Below, in pieces: positions 51,834 to 61,620 of a stretch of DNA of 64,000 nucleotides; the first letter of the stretch is position 1; each line of letters opens with the position of its first letter. The DNA is from Acanthococcus lagerstroemiae (taxonomy: Eukaryota; Arthropoda; Insecta; Hemiptera; Eriococcidae), in NCBI GenBank assembly GCA_031841125.1, contig CM063108.1, forward strand, positions 29,439,399 to 29,503,398, given 5' to 3'. The notes beneath the pieces are model-generated. The model did no database searches and was not told where the DNA came from. It saw nothing but the letters and a program-made list of their open reading frames with translations. A program made the position numbers and the translations under genes.

Positions 51834-52663
51834 CAGGGTGTCGAACTATCATTTAAGTCATTCATTTTGGAAGAAGGTCATTTAAGTCATTTAAAGTCGT
51901 TTATTTTCGATCATGGTCATTTAAAAATCAGCAAATTATACCTTGAAAGAGAGAACGAAGAATATAGAATTGGAAAATTCTATTACAATGACCAGGGCTG
52001 CAATTTTTATGCGAATGCATATTTCTATCTATATGGCGTGTATTCCAGAAGTTTCAAAAGATCTTCAAGAATCGCAGAATTCAGAGTCAAATAAGCAGCA
52101 TTCTCTGTATTCCTCATATTTTGCACCAGTTCTGTTTATTTTTCAGTATTTTCCCCAAAAAGTGATTTTTCTAGTTTTGTCCTCAAAAATACAGAAATTC
52201 CCGACTCCAAAAAAAGAAATTGAAAATGTTTATTGAATCAGCAAAAAATCTTCGTTTGCATGTGAGAGATACCATTTCTCTTGCCCGCATCACATTCATC
52301 AATCATCAAGAAATCACTAATAGGAGCAATATCTTCTGAGTACATCGCTTACGTAGGTAAATACATTGCTAGATCATTTTGAAAGTGGATGAAAATTGTC
52401 TCTATGTATCCACCTTAATTTTTCCTTTAAAATTATAGCCATATCGTAATTGCATATTCATGCATATTTTACAATTTTGGCGCATATTTTCTGCATATTT
52501 AGACTGAATTCAGTGCATGAAATTAGCCCCCCCCCCCCAATGAAAATATAGTGTTATAAACGAAGAAGTATTTTTATCTTTAGTTTATTATTTTAGCGCA
52601 TTCATAGCAGATTGAAGGGAAAAGGTCATTTATTTTCAAGATTCGATTTTTTGAGACACCCTG
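51834..52663. mobile_element. TIR element with TCATTTAAGTCATTTA motif array
   Basis: An 830-bp element begins CAGGGTGTCGAAC and ends TTGAGACACCCTG. Arrays of GGTCATTTAAGTCATTTAAA-like words lie near the left end and GGTCATTTATTTTC near the right end. A related, rearranged copy is at 35,403-36,919. The flanks (aagtc, taaag) do not form a clear target duplication. Confidence 0.75.
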
Positions 52664-52729
52664 TAAAGTTAATCAGTTGATACCTACTTTTAATTAATTG
52701 TAATATAAGGATATCACTGTTGGCAAAGA

Positions 52730-52899
52730 CAGTCCCGTAGCCAGAGGTTTATGTGTGGGTGGTGCTTTATGAACCTTTTGGGAGGCCGAGGCCGACATTT
52801 TTTAACAAGCGAACATAAAAATGTACTTGTCTAGGGGAACTCAAGATACCTTTAGAGGGGGCCCAGCTCCAGCCTGCCCTCCTCATGGCTACGGGGCTG
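52730..52899. mobile_element. hAT-like element, CAGTCCCGTAGCCAGAGG ends
   Basis: A 170-bp element begins CAGTCCCGTAGCCAGAGG and ends CCTCATGGCTACGGGGCTG. Flanks ggcaaaga (52,722-52,729) and ggcaagga (52,900-52,907) match at 7 of 8. Confidence 0.82.
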
Positions 52900-53052
52900 G
52901 GCAAGGACAAATTTGTTTAGCTTTGAATAGTCATGGTGACATAGGAGAACGGTCAAGATTGCAGGATCCCTCCCTAAATACTTATACGGGAAACATTTTC
53001 CAGTGTGTGGTCCTGGATGAAAATTTGCAGGCCGTCTTCCTCCTCCTCAGGC

Positions 53053-53158
53053 CAGTAGCGTATCGAGGATGAAATCATGGGGGTGACTTTTGATTTTGAG
53101 GGTATTCCTGAAGGGGGGGAGTTGAACCCGGACCCCCCCCCCCCTAAATACGCCAATG
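53053..53158. mobile_element. hAT-like element, CAGTAGCGTATC family, copy 2
   Basis: A 106-bp element begins CAGTAGCGTATCGAGG and ends CCTAAATACGCCAATG. Perfect 8-bp duplications cctcaggc (53,045-53,052 and 53,159-53,166) flank it. Same termini and orientation as 9,921-10,101; the interior is mostly poly-G and poly-C. Confidence 0.9.
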
Positions 53159-53420
53159 CCTCAGGCAGACAGTGCATTACCTCTTTTGGCCATTGATTGC
53201 CATACCAAAATGAGCGTATTTGTCATCGATGGTTTCTAATACTTTCTGAAGACACTGACATGAGATAATTACAATTGCTGCATCGTTCACAGATTCAAGG
53301 TCAAAGACGCTTTTTAGTGGGTCCGAAATTTCTCAGTTAATCGATGTATTATTTCTAATTAAATGATTCTTTTTGATAAGTCGATTGCTTTTGATTTATC
53401 GTGAAATAGTACCGATAATG

Positions 53421-54512
53421 CAGGGTGTCTATTGACAAATAAAACAACCAGTGCAAGTAAATAGGAAGCATCTGACTGAATCGACAACTGAGCATGCAAA
53501 TAGTACCTATTCGTTTTCGGGCAGAGCAACTAAAAATTTGAAAATTCCAGAAATACAATGAATAACGAAAAATGGCCAAACAACCTATTATGGAAGAAAA
53601 AACTTCATTATTAAGACAAGTGATCTCTATTATTGTACAACATTCCATACCATTAATCTGATCAGGCCCGTAGCTAACTGCTTGTGTGTGCCAGAGCATT
53701 TTGATATTCAACCAGGGCATGAATCATAAGGGATAGTTCTTTTTTTACTTTTAGCTGTTTTTATTTATTTATTTTAATTTTTTTTTTAAAGAATGTGCCA
53801 GCCTGGCGTTAGCTTTGATCTAACCTGGTTGTAACATCAGTCTGTTAAACGCAATATCTATTTCAAATTTTATTAAAAGAACATTATTATGTACTAACTT
53901 CGAATCTTTTTTTTTCTATTTTTATTCCTATTTTCTGAACTTGTATAATCATTTGAGATATTAAATCAAGTATGAAATCAAAGGCAACTCTTGGATCTCA
54001 GAATCAGTTTTTTTCTTTTCTTTGAATATGGTTAGTTTTTAAGATGTTTTGTATTCCAGTATTTAGAAGAAGGCCATCTCAAATTTTCGTGTGTCCAAAA
54101 TTCTCTATTTCGCTTTCATTTTCTCGTACTTTTTGTTTTTGAATTAGGTATTTGTTTTGCACTTCAATCTAAAAGATTTTCATCTATTAACTTGTTGAAA
54201 ATTAGTCTTGCGGAAGTTTCCTATTATACACATGGTACCTTTTGAAAGACTGTACAAGAATATGGTAGACTACTGATGAAGGGGGAGGACAAAAAAAAAC
54301 TTGGTCATTGGTTAATATATGACATATTATGGCAAAAGAACAATACATACACTGTTAGAAAAACAATGCTGGACTTATACAAATAATAGCTTAGGAGGCG
54401 CCAGAAGCATTTATTTTCACTTACATGGGCGAAAGAATTCTCACAGGCAATTTTCGGCGTAGGACAACCAAATAGCAGTCTTTTTCTGTTTTCAGTTTCA
54501 GTAGACACCCTG
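53421..54512. mobile_element. TIR element with 5-bp target duplication, copy E
   Basis: A 1,092-bp element begins CAGGGTGTCTATTGAC and ends TCAGTAGACACCCTG. Flanks taatg (53,416-53,420) and taata (54,513-54,517) match at 4 of 5. It is longer than its relatives; the interior has no recognised transposase. Confidence 0.75.
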
Positions 54513-54713
54513 TAATACATATAACTTCTAATTCTTTAACGTCCTTATTACTCTTATAGATAGAACACCATGACATTATAGAATCCTCCTTCCCAACCCG
54601 ATTACTTTTCTAAATAGAACATATTATAATCATGAATACCTTACTCCAGTACGTTTACAAGAAAGGAAGTAAAATCTTTGATTTTAAAGTTCTTTTAGCT
54701 GTACATTTCTTCC

Positions 54714-55006
54714 CAGGGTAGCCAACTTCTGTTAGAATGATTTTCCCTGATTTTTCCCAGTTTTCCAGGCCAATTTTTCAAATTTTCCCTGACATTTTTT
54801 CAGCTAGTATTGTACTCAGCTTTGAAAAAGAAATAAAGTCATTACGCTTTAGGCTGACATTTGTTCTTGAAAAATAGTGTATAGCTTTAACTTTCAATAT
54901 TTTCAAAAGTTTCCATGACTTTTATCAAAATTATAAAAATTTCCTGACTTTTCCGGACTGACAAAATTCCCGGACTTATGTCGGTTTTCTAGAAGGAGGC
55001 CACCCT
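54714..55006. mobile_element. TIR element with TTTCCCTGATTTTTCCC motif array
   Basis: About 290 bp from CAGGGTAGCCAACTTCT to AGAAGGAGGCCACCCT. Flanks tttcttcc and tttcttct give a likely 8-bp duplication (7 of 8) with one or two bases of uncertainty at the right edge. Motifs TTTTCCCTGA and CCTGACTTTTCC recur inside. Confidence 0.65.
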
Positions 55007-55329
55007 TTCTTCTGCGACACTTCTTCCATATGTCCACTCTACTGTCTCACACATGAAAAATAAAGATAACATAAATTGTAATGATTGATAATACCTTTAA
55101 AAAAACGTGGGAAATTAATGCCCATTGAAGTTCATCTAACTTCCTACATCCACAAGTCAGTTACAACGCTGATTTTTGAAAGAAAAAAAAAAATCAGCTA
55201 AAAAGAACGAGGGGAGGAAAGAAATATGAAACAGTTTTAATATTCCCCCCCCCCCCCCCGCCCTCCCTGTAAGAGGGAAATCTGACTGAACATTTTCGAG
55301 GGGAAACAGGGTGTTGCTTCTCAATTATT

Positions 55330-57320
55330 AGCCCGATCCACCTTTGTATGATTCCTGATTGTCTGGTTAGTTTTGATTAAGTTTAGTCATTCAAAAATAA
55401 ATTTGGCTGATTTTGTCATCTTTCGTCCTTGTATTCCTTTTAGGTCACCTTTGATCTGTGTCGGTCAAATTTAGTCCTGCTTTAATCGTTTGTTCGTCTG
55501 TGGTTGAATTTGGGTATCGTTTGATGGATCCTGGTGCTGAGATTAGGCCGTTTTACGTAATGTAAGGTCATTCTTAGTAATGTGAGGTCGTTCTTGACTG
55601 ATTCTTTGTAGTTCGTGGACGTTTTTTACATCTTGGGAATTGATGTGGTCAAGTTTTGTCAGCTCATGGTTGAACTTGGTCGTGTTTGGACAAATTTGGT
55701 TGTTCAGTTCAGTTTCGGTCGTATGTCATCGTATTCAGTTTTCAGTCATTTTTGGTATTTTGTGTCAGTCTTGGGTCAAGATCAAGTTTGCAGTTCAGAT
55801 TGTTTTTTGCCCAGTTTCAGTCAGCCTTAATCGAATTTGATTAGCTTTTGTTATTTCTGGCCAGGTTTAGGTTTTTGGGTATTTTGGTTGGATTTGGTGT
55901 TTTGGTTCTTGGCGGTCATTTTTGATCACGTTTATTGTAGTCAGATTTATTTCGATTAGGGATCTGAAAAATTTGGTATGAATCCTTCCTATCCCTCCCC
56001 CTCTCAATGCCTCAAAACTATTTCTTACTGTAATTGAAGACGCGATAGTATATTACCTAACCGAGTACTGCAGGAATGCGGGATAAAAAAAGTGATTTAG
56101 TCAGGGTTAGACGGAGGTGGTGACTTAACGCAAATCCGAGTAAAATTTTGTTGTATGCGATCAAATTTGGTCATTTTGTGGTACTCGGTTCAGCTTCCAT
56201 TTGGTCTTCCCGATCGGTTGTGGTTGGCTGGTTTCTATCCACATTGGTCAGATTTGGTCAGTTTTGGCCAACTGCATTTTGTGGTATTTTTTGCCATGGT
56301 TAATATCATTTGTTTTAATTATTTGCTAGATTTTGATAAGTTTTGGTCAAATTTCGTCCTTTTTAAATGATCTAAGTATAGTTTTAAGTTGTTTTTGGTC
56401 CATTTTGATTAATATGGTCAGTTTTGATCAGTGTCGGTTTGATCTTCAATCGTTTTTTATGAGCTTGAGTCTTCGTGTTTTTTTTTTTGTTTTTTTTGTT
56501 GTTTTTTTTGGCCTGCTGTGATTCACTTTGATCATAGTCACGTTGGGTCTTTCTGATTCAGGCTGTTTTAAGTTATATTTGAAAATTTCTGATGAATTTT
56601 GGTTAGTTCTGATGAATTTTACTCGAATCTAATCAAGTTTAGGTTAATTCTTCTTTTGTCATGATTAGTTACAATTATTTCTGTTAACTTCAGACGTTTT
56701 TAGTTGATTTAGGTCGGTCTAGAATGAATTAGGTTCGATCAATCTTGATTAATTTAGATCTATTTCGATCGATTTTGTTCAGAAGTGATCAGATTTGGTC
56801 GTGTAGTCGGATTTATCGAATAATGGTCATAAGAATAGCGTGGACCAAACAACGAAGGCAGAGGGGGAAGGGAGATCAACACTATACTATTGGGAACCGA
56901 GCGAGTTAAAAAATGTTCACCCCCCCCCGTTTTTTATTGTTTGTTAGATATACGTATATACCTGTGGATGGGTGGTTCTGTGTAGAAACAGTTTTTACGG
57001 GAGTTCTTTTAGGTAAATACACGGAAAATCGGACGAATTTTGTAAAATGGAGAATCGTTGCAGGGGGGGGGGGGTCTAACGCTATGCCAGTAGTATTTGG
57101 TTCAATTTTTCGATCCGTTGAATAAATTCTGGTCAGATTTGGCCATTAGTAGTCAATTTGAGTAGTTTTAGGTCGTTTCCGGTCATTTTGGTCAGCTATG
57201 ATTAGATTTTTATCAATTACCATTTATGGTTGGAGCTTTTGATTATGTTTTGTTTACGTCTTTTCGGTGTGTTACAATCAATTTTAGTTAGATTTAATCG
57301 TTTTTCATTATCAGATCCGG
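55330..57320. repeat. Long degenerate TTTTGGTCA / TTTTGATCA motif tract
   Basis: About 2 kb in which the plus strand repeats words such as TTTTGGTCAG, TTTGATCA, TTTAGTC and TTTCGGTC without a fixed unit. Two G/C-rich patches with other content interrupt it (near 55,990-56,120 and 56,840-56,930, plus poly-G at 57,064). The short frames inside it are by-products of the T-rich motif. Confidence 0.6.
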
Positions 57321-57324
57321 ACTA

Positions 57325-58560
57325 CATACGGACATGGCTCTGTTATAAAGGGGCTCCTGAATAAACTATGTAAAATGGGGGGGGGGGGCATCGAAATCAA
57401 AGAGCAGGAAAGAACTAGTTGAATGAAGAAAAAACAGATTCCTCGGGAAGCTGGTATTAAATATTTTCTTGGGTGAGGTTGAGCTTCTGAATGATTGGCC
57501 TTAGGACGCATTTCACCTGAATCCGGCCCCAGTTGAAGCTGTCGGCCGATAGACGAACGCGGGTACAAATTTACGCTGCTCGTTCAATTTTCATTCACTC
57601 CTGAATTGTGGAATGGGAATTGTTGAATCGTTTCCAGATTATCCGGCTTCGAATATGCGAGAGGTTTTGAAGTCATCCCCAAAACCAGTTCCCATGATGA
57701 GTTCGGCGCCGGAAACCAATCATTCGAGGTTCACTCGTAAAATACCTGCAGCGAGAGCGTGCATTTACAGCACACAGGTACACACTGCACCGTATTATTA
57801 TTGACTTGAGAGAGGAAGAAGAAAGAGAGAGGAATGCTAAGCGTTCCACTGTGGCCGAAATAAAAAGTGAAACCGTATCATGTACCGGCCTATAGGTATT
57901 GTCGACGAAGAACGCCGTATATTTCTAGAATGTCCTATTAAAGGTCAGTTTTGTTAACATCCACCTTTTGAACTGCAGTTTTTTCTTCTCGCACTCAGGT
58001 GCCAATAATACAAAAGCAAAAAAAAAAAAAAAAAAACCACAGTCATTTTGTGTAAAAGCTTCGGAATTGTTGGCATCGACGGAAACAGGTTTGGGGGAAA
58101 ATACTTTACCGTCCAGTCACAAAAACATCTTCCGAACACCGGACGTTAATCACGTTTATTTTTTTAAGAGGATAGTAAAAAGAAAAAGAACGTGCGGAAG
58201 ATAAAAGATTGTCATTTCACACAGTGTTGAAGCAGGAAGGCCGGAACGCAGAGAAAGAGAAAATATCTAGCGTATGATTAATCAGTCAGGTAGGTCCAGG
58301 CCAAGGGTCCAGACTCCAGATATAGTTGATAGAGAGGAGAGTCAGCGATTGGTTTGAGCGTTCGCTGTATACAAATAATACCTTTTCAGGCTCTTCTTTA
58401 GAATCGTTAGTTAATAGTAGATTACTAATGAGTCAGATTTTCCGACAGGGTGATTCGTTCAGGGAATTCTCGTTCTGCCCTTACGGAGGTGACGTCAGAA
58501 CACATAAAATATGCGGATGAAATAATCACCCTTTTTTGAAGAAGAACAGTATAATTTTTA
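57325..58560. other. Unassigned sequence with poly-G and poly-A runs
   Basis: Poly-G at about 57,378 and an A run of about 18 at 58,019. A 63-codon frame from ATG at 57,613 is followed by a donor-like ACACAG|GTACAC, so a small first exon is conceivable; it begins MGIVESFPDYPASN and has no known domain. Confidence 0.3.
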
Positions 58561-58574
58561 ATCCTCTAGGCTAG

Positions 58575-58800
58575 GAACGAAAATACGGGGGCCTGGGGGG
58601 CAGCTCCCCCTCCCAAGCCTCCGCCGGAATTGGGAAACTTTAGTAGATGGATCAAAAGTTGGGAAAATCGAACAAGACAAAAAAGTTTTTTTTTTTTAGC
58701 CAATACACAAATGAACTTTGATACTTGGAAATCTTGGGTTGAGTCAGTTGGGAATTAACAATTTTTGGCCCTCGAGAAAATACTCTACGCTACGTCCCTG
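58575..58800. repeat. AACCCAACAAGTC repeat family, copy 3
   Basis: Contains GTTGGGAAAATCGAACAAGA, a T run, GATACTTGGAAATCTTGGG and ends GCTACGTCCCTG, matching the order in the copies at 6,595 and 27,078. The left end is diverged and no target duplication was found. Confidence 0.65.
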
Positions 58801-58909
58801 TTCCAGGCTGCATATTCTAGGAAAGTATGAGTGGTAAAAAGTAAATTGTTTCGTTTTATGGTGCACAGTGAGGCATCTCAACAGTGGTGGATAAGGTGAG
58901 CCGCGTTTT

Positions 58910-59900
58910 CATCATCATCATCATCAGGCCCTGTATCCGACGCCGGACGTTGACAGTCGCGGTTTCTGACGCGTGACTCTCCAGGGCAGGTTAGTCGGGG
59001 TTGTTTGCGGCGGTTTTCCTCATGGTTTTGTTGCTTTGAGTTTTCCTTCTCTGTGCTAAAGCGAGCAGACGCAGTTCGCTTTTTAGCCACGTGTTTCACG
59101 ACGTTGAGTAAGCTGTCTACAATGTGCCTACGTACAGTACCAGTCTTTCTGATCTGGTGGTAACACGCCGTGCGATTGTAATACCTTGTTCGTGTGGACT
59201 GGCGGGGGTTACAGGAGCGCTATGTTTCCACCTCGATTGATACTGTAGTCGCTGTGTTCGCTAGGATGTTAGCGAGGGTATTTGAATATCACTAACATTT
59301 TTGGCGGTGGTGGGATTCGAGCCCGACACGCAAGCGAGCACGGTACCACTTGGCCATACAGCACTGGCCAGAGGCGAGAATCAGCGAGTTGAAAAAATGT
59401 AATCGTCCACATCGAAAAGAACTATTAAATTCTAACACGCTCTGAATTACCTTTCCCCAAGACTTCTTGCTGGATCTGCCTGTGAACTGCAGGTGACATC
59501 CGTTGCTTATTTTGTCCCCTCCATTACCAGTTTCAATTATGAAATTGCGCACTTTTGCACACATCTAATTTTCTCCCTCTGTATTTTATTTTGAAAAAGT
59601 TGCGGTTTTGGTTAGAGTTGAATGGTTGCTTTTTGAATGCAAAGTCAAAATATATGAAAATAGAGGATGTGTAGTGCTGCATAAAAGAGAAAAATAATGG
59701 TTGCAATTTCATAATTGAAGTTGGTAATGGACGGCACAAGATGAGTAACGGGTGTGGCCCTGCAGTTCAAAGGCAGGATCCAACAAAAAGTCCCGTGGTG
59801 AGGTAATAAAGAGTGTGTTGGAATTTAATTGTACCTTTCGATGTGGACGTCACATTTTTTCAACTCGACTGATTCTCGCCTGGGCAGTGCTGTAACCAGG
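58910..59900 (-). mobile_element. tRNA-derived SINE with ATG-repeat tail, interrupted
   Basis: On the minus strand the SINE starts near 59,900 (CCTGGTTA), is interrupted by a MITE (59,359-59,892), and resumes with Pol III box A TGGCCAAGTGG (59,346-59,356) and box B GGCTCGAATCC (59,313-59,323), 33 bp apart as in a tRNA gene. The body continues to a (GAT)n tail at 58,910-58,926. A split second copy at 26,739-27,962 shares the body, confirming a family. It would be transcribed by RNA polymerase III and moved by a partner LINE; the trinucleotide tail resembles the RTE tail at 14,830. Confidence 0.85.
59359..59892. mobile_element. MITE with about 190-bp terminal inverted repeats
   Basis: A 534-bp element inserted at a TA (59,357-59,358 and 59,893-59,894). 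The arms start CAGCACTGGCCAGAGGCGAG (left) and, as complement, CAGCACTGCCCAGGCGAGAA (right) and can be aligned by eye for about 190 bp, for example GGCGAGAATCAG, GAGTTGAAAAAATGT and AATTATGAAATTGC. Its removal restores GGTTATGGCCAAGTGG, the start of a tRNA-like head. Confidence 0.88.
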
Positions 59901-59904
59901 AAGG

Positions 59905-60875
59905 GTGCAAATGAGAGCATTGCCCCTCTGCAACTGAATTTTAGCTGAAAAAGAATGCATTGTTTCCTCTCCCCTTGCTGAACAGTCGGTTTTAATCTCT
60001 CCTCTTACTAACATATGCTCCTCCAAACATTTAATTTGCCCTCTCCCTTACACATAGCATAAATTGAATTAGTTGAAACTAAATGGGTCTAAGTCCAAAA
60101 ATCGCACTTTTCAGGAAGCGAAAGAAACTGTTTTATTCGAAAATTTGAAAATCGTGGAATATGTCCTTCAGGGTGGTGGTAAAGAGTCACAAGAGACAAC
60201 TTTAAAGCCCGGTTCCGTCGAATAAAATTTTGATGAGACGGAGGTGGGGGGGCAAAAAGTTTTGGACTTAACCACTTTTGGTTCTGAACGATTTTTTTTG
60301 CAGTTTTACGGCTCGAAATTCCCCCCCCCCCCCTCTTTTGTAACCAAACATAGAGGGGTCACTTTAGTCTTGGTCCTATTCCAATCGAGCAAAATCCCTG
60401 CTTGTAAGAAGAAAAGTTCTGAAGCTGTATTGGAAAATTGCAATTTCGTTTTTAAAAATAGCACTTTTCAGGTATAAGAATGCAAAAAGAGGGAGGTGGG
60501 CCGGAATTTTTTATTAATTTTTATTTTTTACACTAAAATACACCCATTTTCGAACAATTTCTGGAGAAAATCCATTTTTTGAAAAAATTTGATTACAAAA
60601 AATTCACAGAAGGCGATGTTGCCAAAAAACACTTTCTCAGCTGTTTCACGAAATTCCGACCACACCAGCAGATCCGTGATACTTCAATACCCCATAATCC
60701 GTGAAAAAAGCAAAAACGACAAAAGTGGACTTGACCCCTTTTTAGTTCTAACCGATTCAATTACAACCTAATGACTGGTGACAATTTTTGGAAAATTTTT
60801 AACGTTCATTGCAATATCATCGGGGTTTTCCCTCGGAAAGAAGGGAAGCAGTTCTTGAGACTAGGCAACTCTTCA
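59905..60875. other. Unassigned sequence with poly-G/C runs
   Basis: Contains the repeated word GCACTTTTCAGG (60,105 and 60,463) and a long C run at about 60,320. No gene recognised. Confidence 0.4.
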
Positions 60876-61070
60876 ATCGTCAGCGCCCTTGTACTCTTTC
60901 AGACTCCCTCAGACTTACTTGAAACTCAAAAAGGCTTCTCCAAACTCGTTTGAAACTCTCTAAAGCTGTTCAAAATTCGTTTACGACTTATTAGACTCTT
61001 TCAAAACTGATTACGGCTCTTCAAGACATGATCAAAACTTTTTAGAACCTTCACAGTTTCTCAGGACTTA

Positions 61071-61311
61071 CATGGTGAGCGCCGTTAAGCAAAACAGCAC
61101 CAAGCAACATTATTGTTGGAAAGAGCGTAAAAAGTAGGAATTTTCAAAATTGGAGCCCCGATTCAAAAATGTGTATCCACGTTGAAAAGAGCTTATCAGT
61201 AAACACTACGTCTTATAGTTTCTACGAGTATATGACTCTTGAACTTCAAATCACGTGTTCTCAAGAAACAGATTTTGTCGCTTTGTTCTGCTTTGCGTAA
61301 CAGCGTCCATA
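61071..61311. mobile_element. MITE family with GGACGCTGTTAAGC termini, copy 2
   Basis: Inverted relative to 9,131-9,405. Ends read CATGGTGAGCGCCGTTAAGC and, as complement, TATGGACGCTGTTACGC. The interior shares GAGAACACGTGATTTGAAGT and TCTTTCCAACAATA with copy 1. TA is seen on both sides (61,069-61,070 and 61,312-61,313). Confidence 0.78.
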
Positions 61312-61324
61312 TAAGTCTGGCACG

Positions 61325-61620
61325 TTTAGTGTTGCCAGATGAGAAGTTGAAAGATGTACTAGCAAGAAATTTTTCAGCATTTTATCAGATTGCGAATTAA
61401 ATGTACTAAGTAAAATGTGTGATCTTTGAAATTGTAACAAAATGTAGAAGAAATATTTTCGGTCAAAATCTTAAAATGTACCAAAGCGAACCAGAAGTGA
61501 CAGAACGTACCAGAAAATGTACCAGATTCTACCAAGAATTATGAGAACGTGCCAGATCGTACCAGAAAAGTTGAAATGCATCAGATCTGGTAAAAATGTA
61601 CCAAATTTGATAACACTGGA
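61325..61620. mobile_element. hAT-like element with GTACCAGA motif array
   Basis: Ends TAGTGTTGCCAGATG and, as complement, CAGTGTTATCAAATT resemble the element at 44,701. Flanks tctggcac and cttggcac are a possible 8-bp duplication (6 of 8) but the exact edge is uncertain. Inside the right half AATGTACCAGA and CGTACCAGAA words recur at least six times. Confidence 0.6.

Noticed and set aside
55615..56521. Several open frames rich in Phe, Val, Ser and Trp
   Set aside because: They are translations of the TTTTGGTCA motif tract in different frames.
58019..58036. Poly-A run as the tail of a retrotransposed element
   Set aside because: No element body or target duplication could be linked to it.
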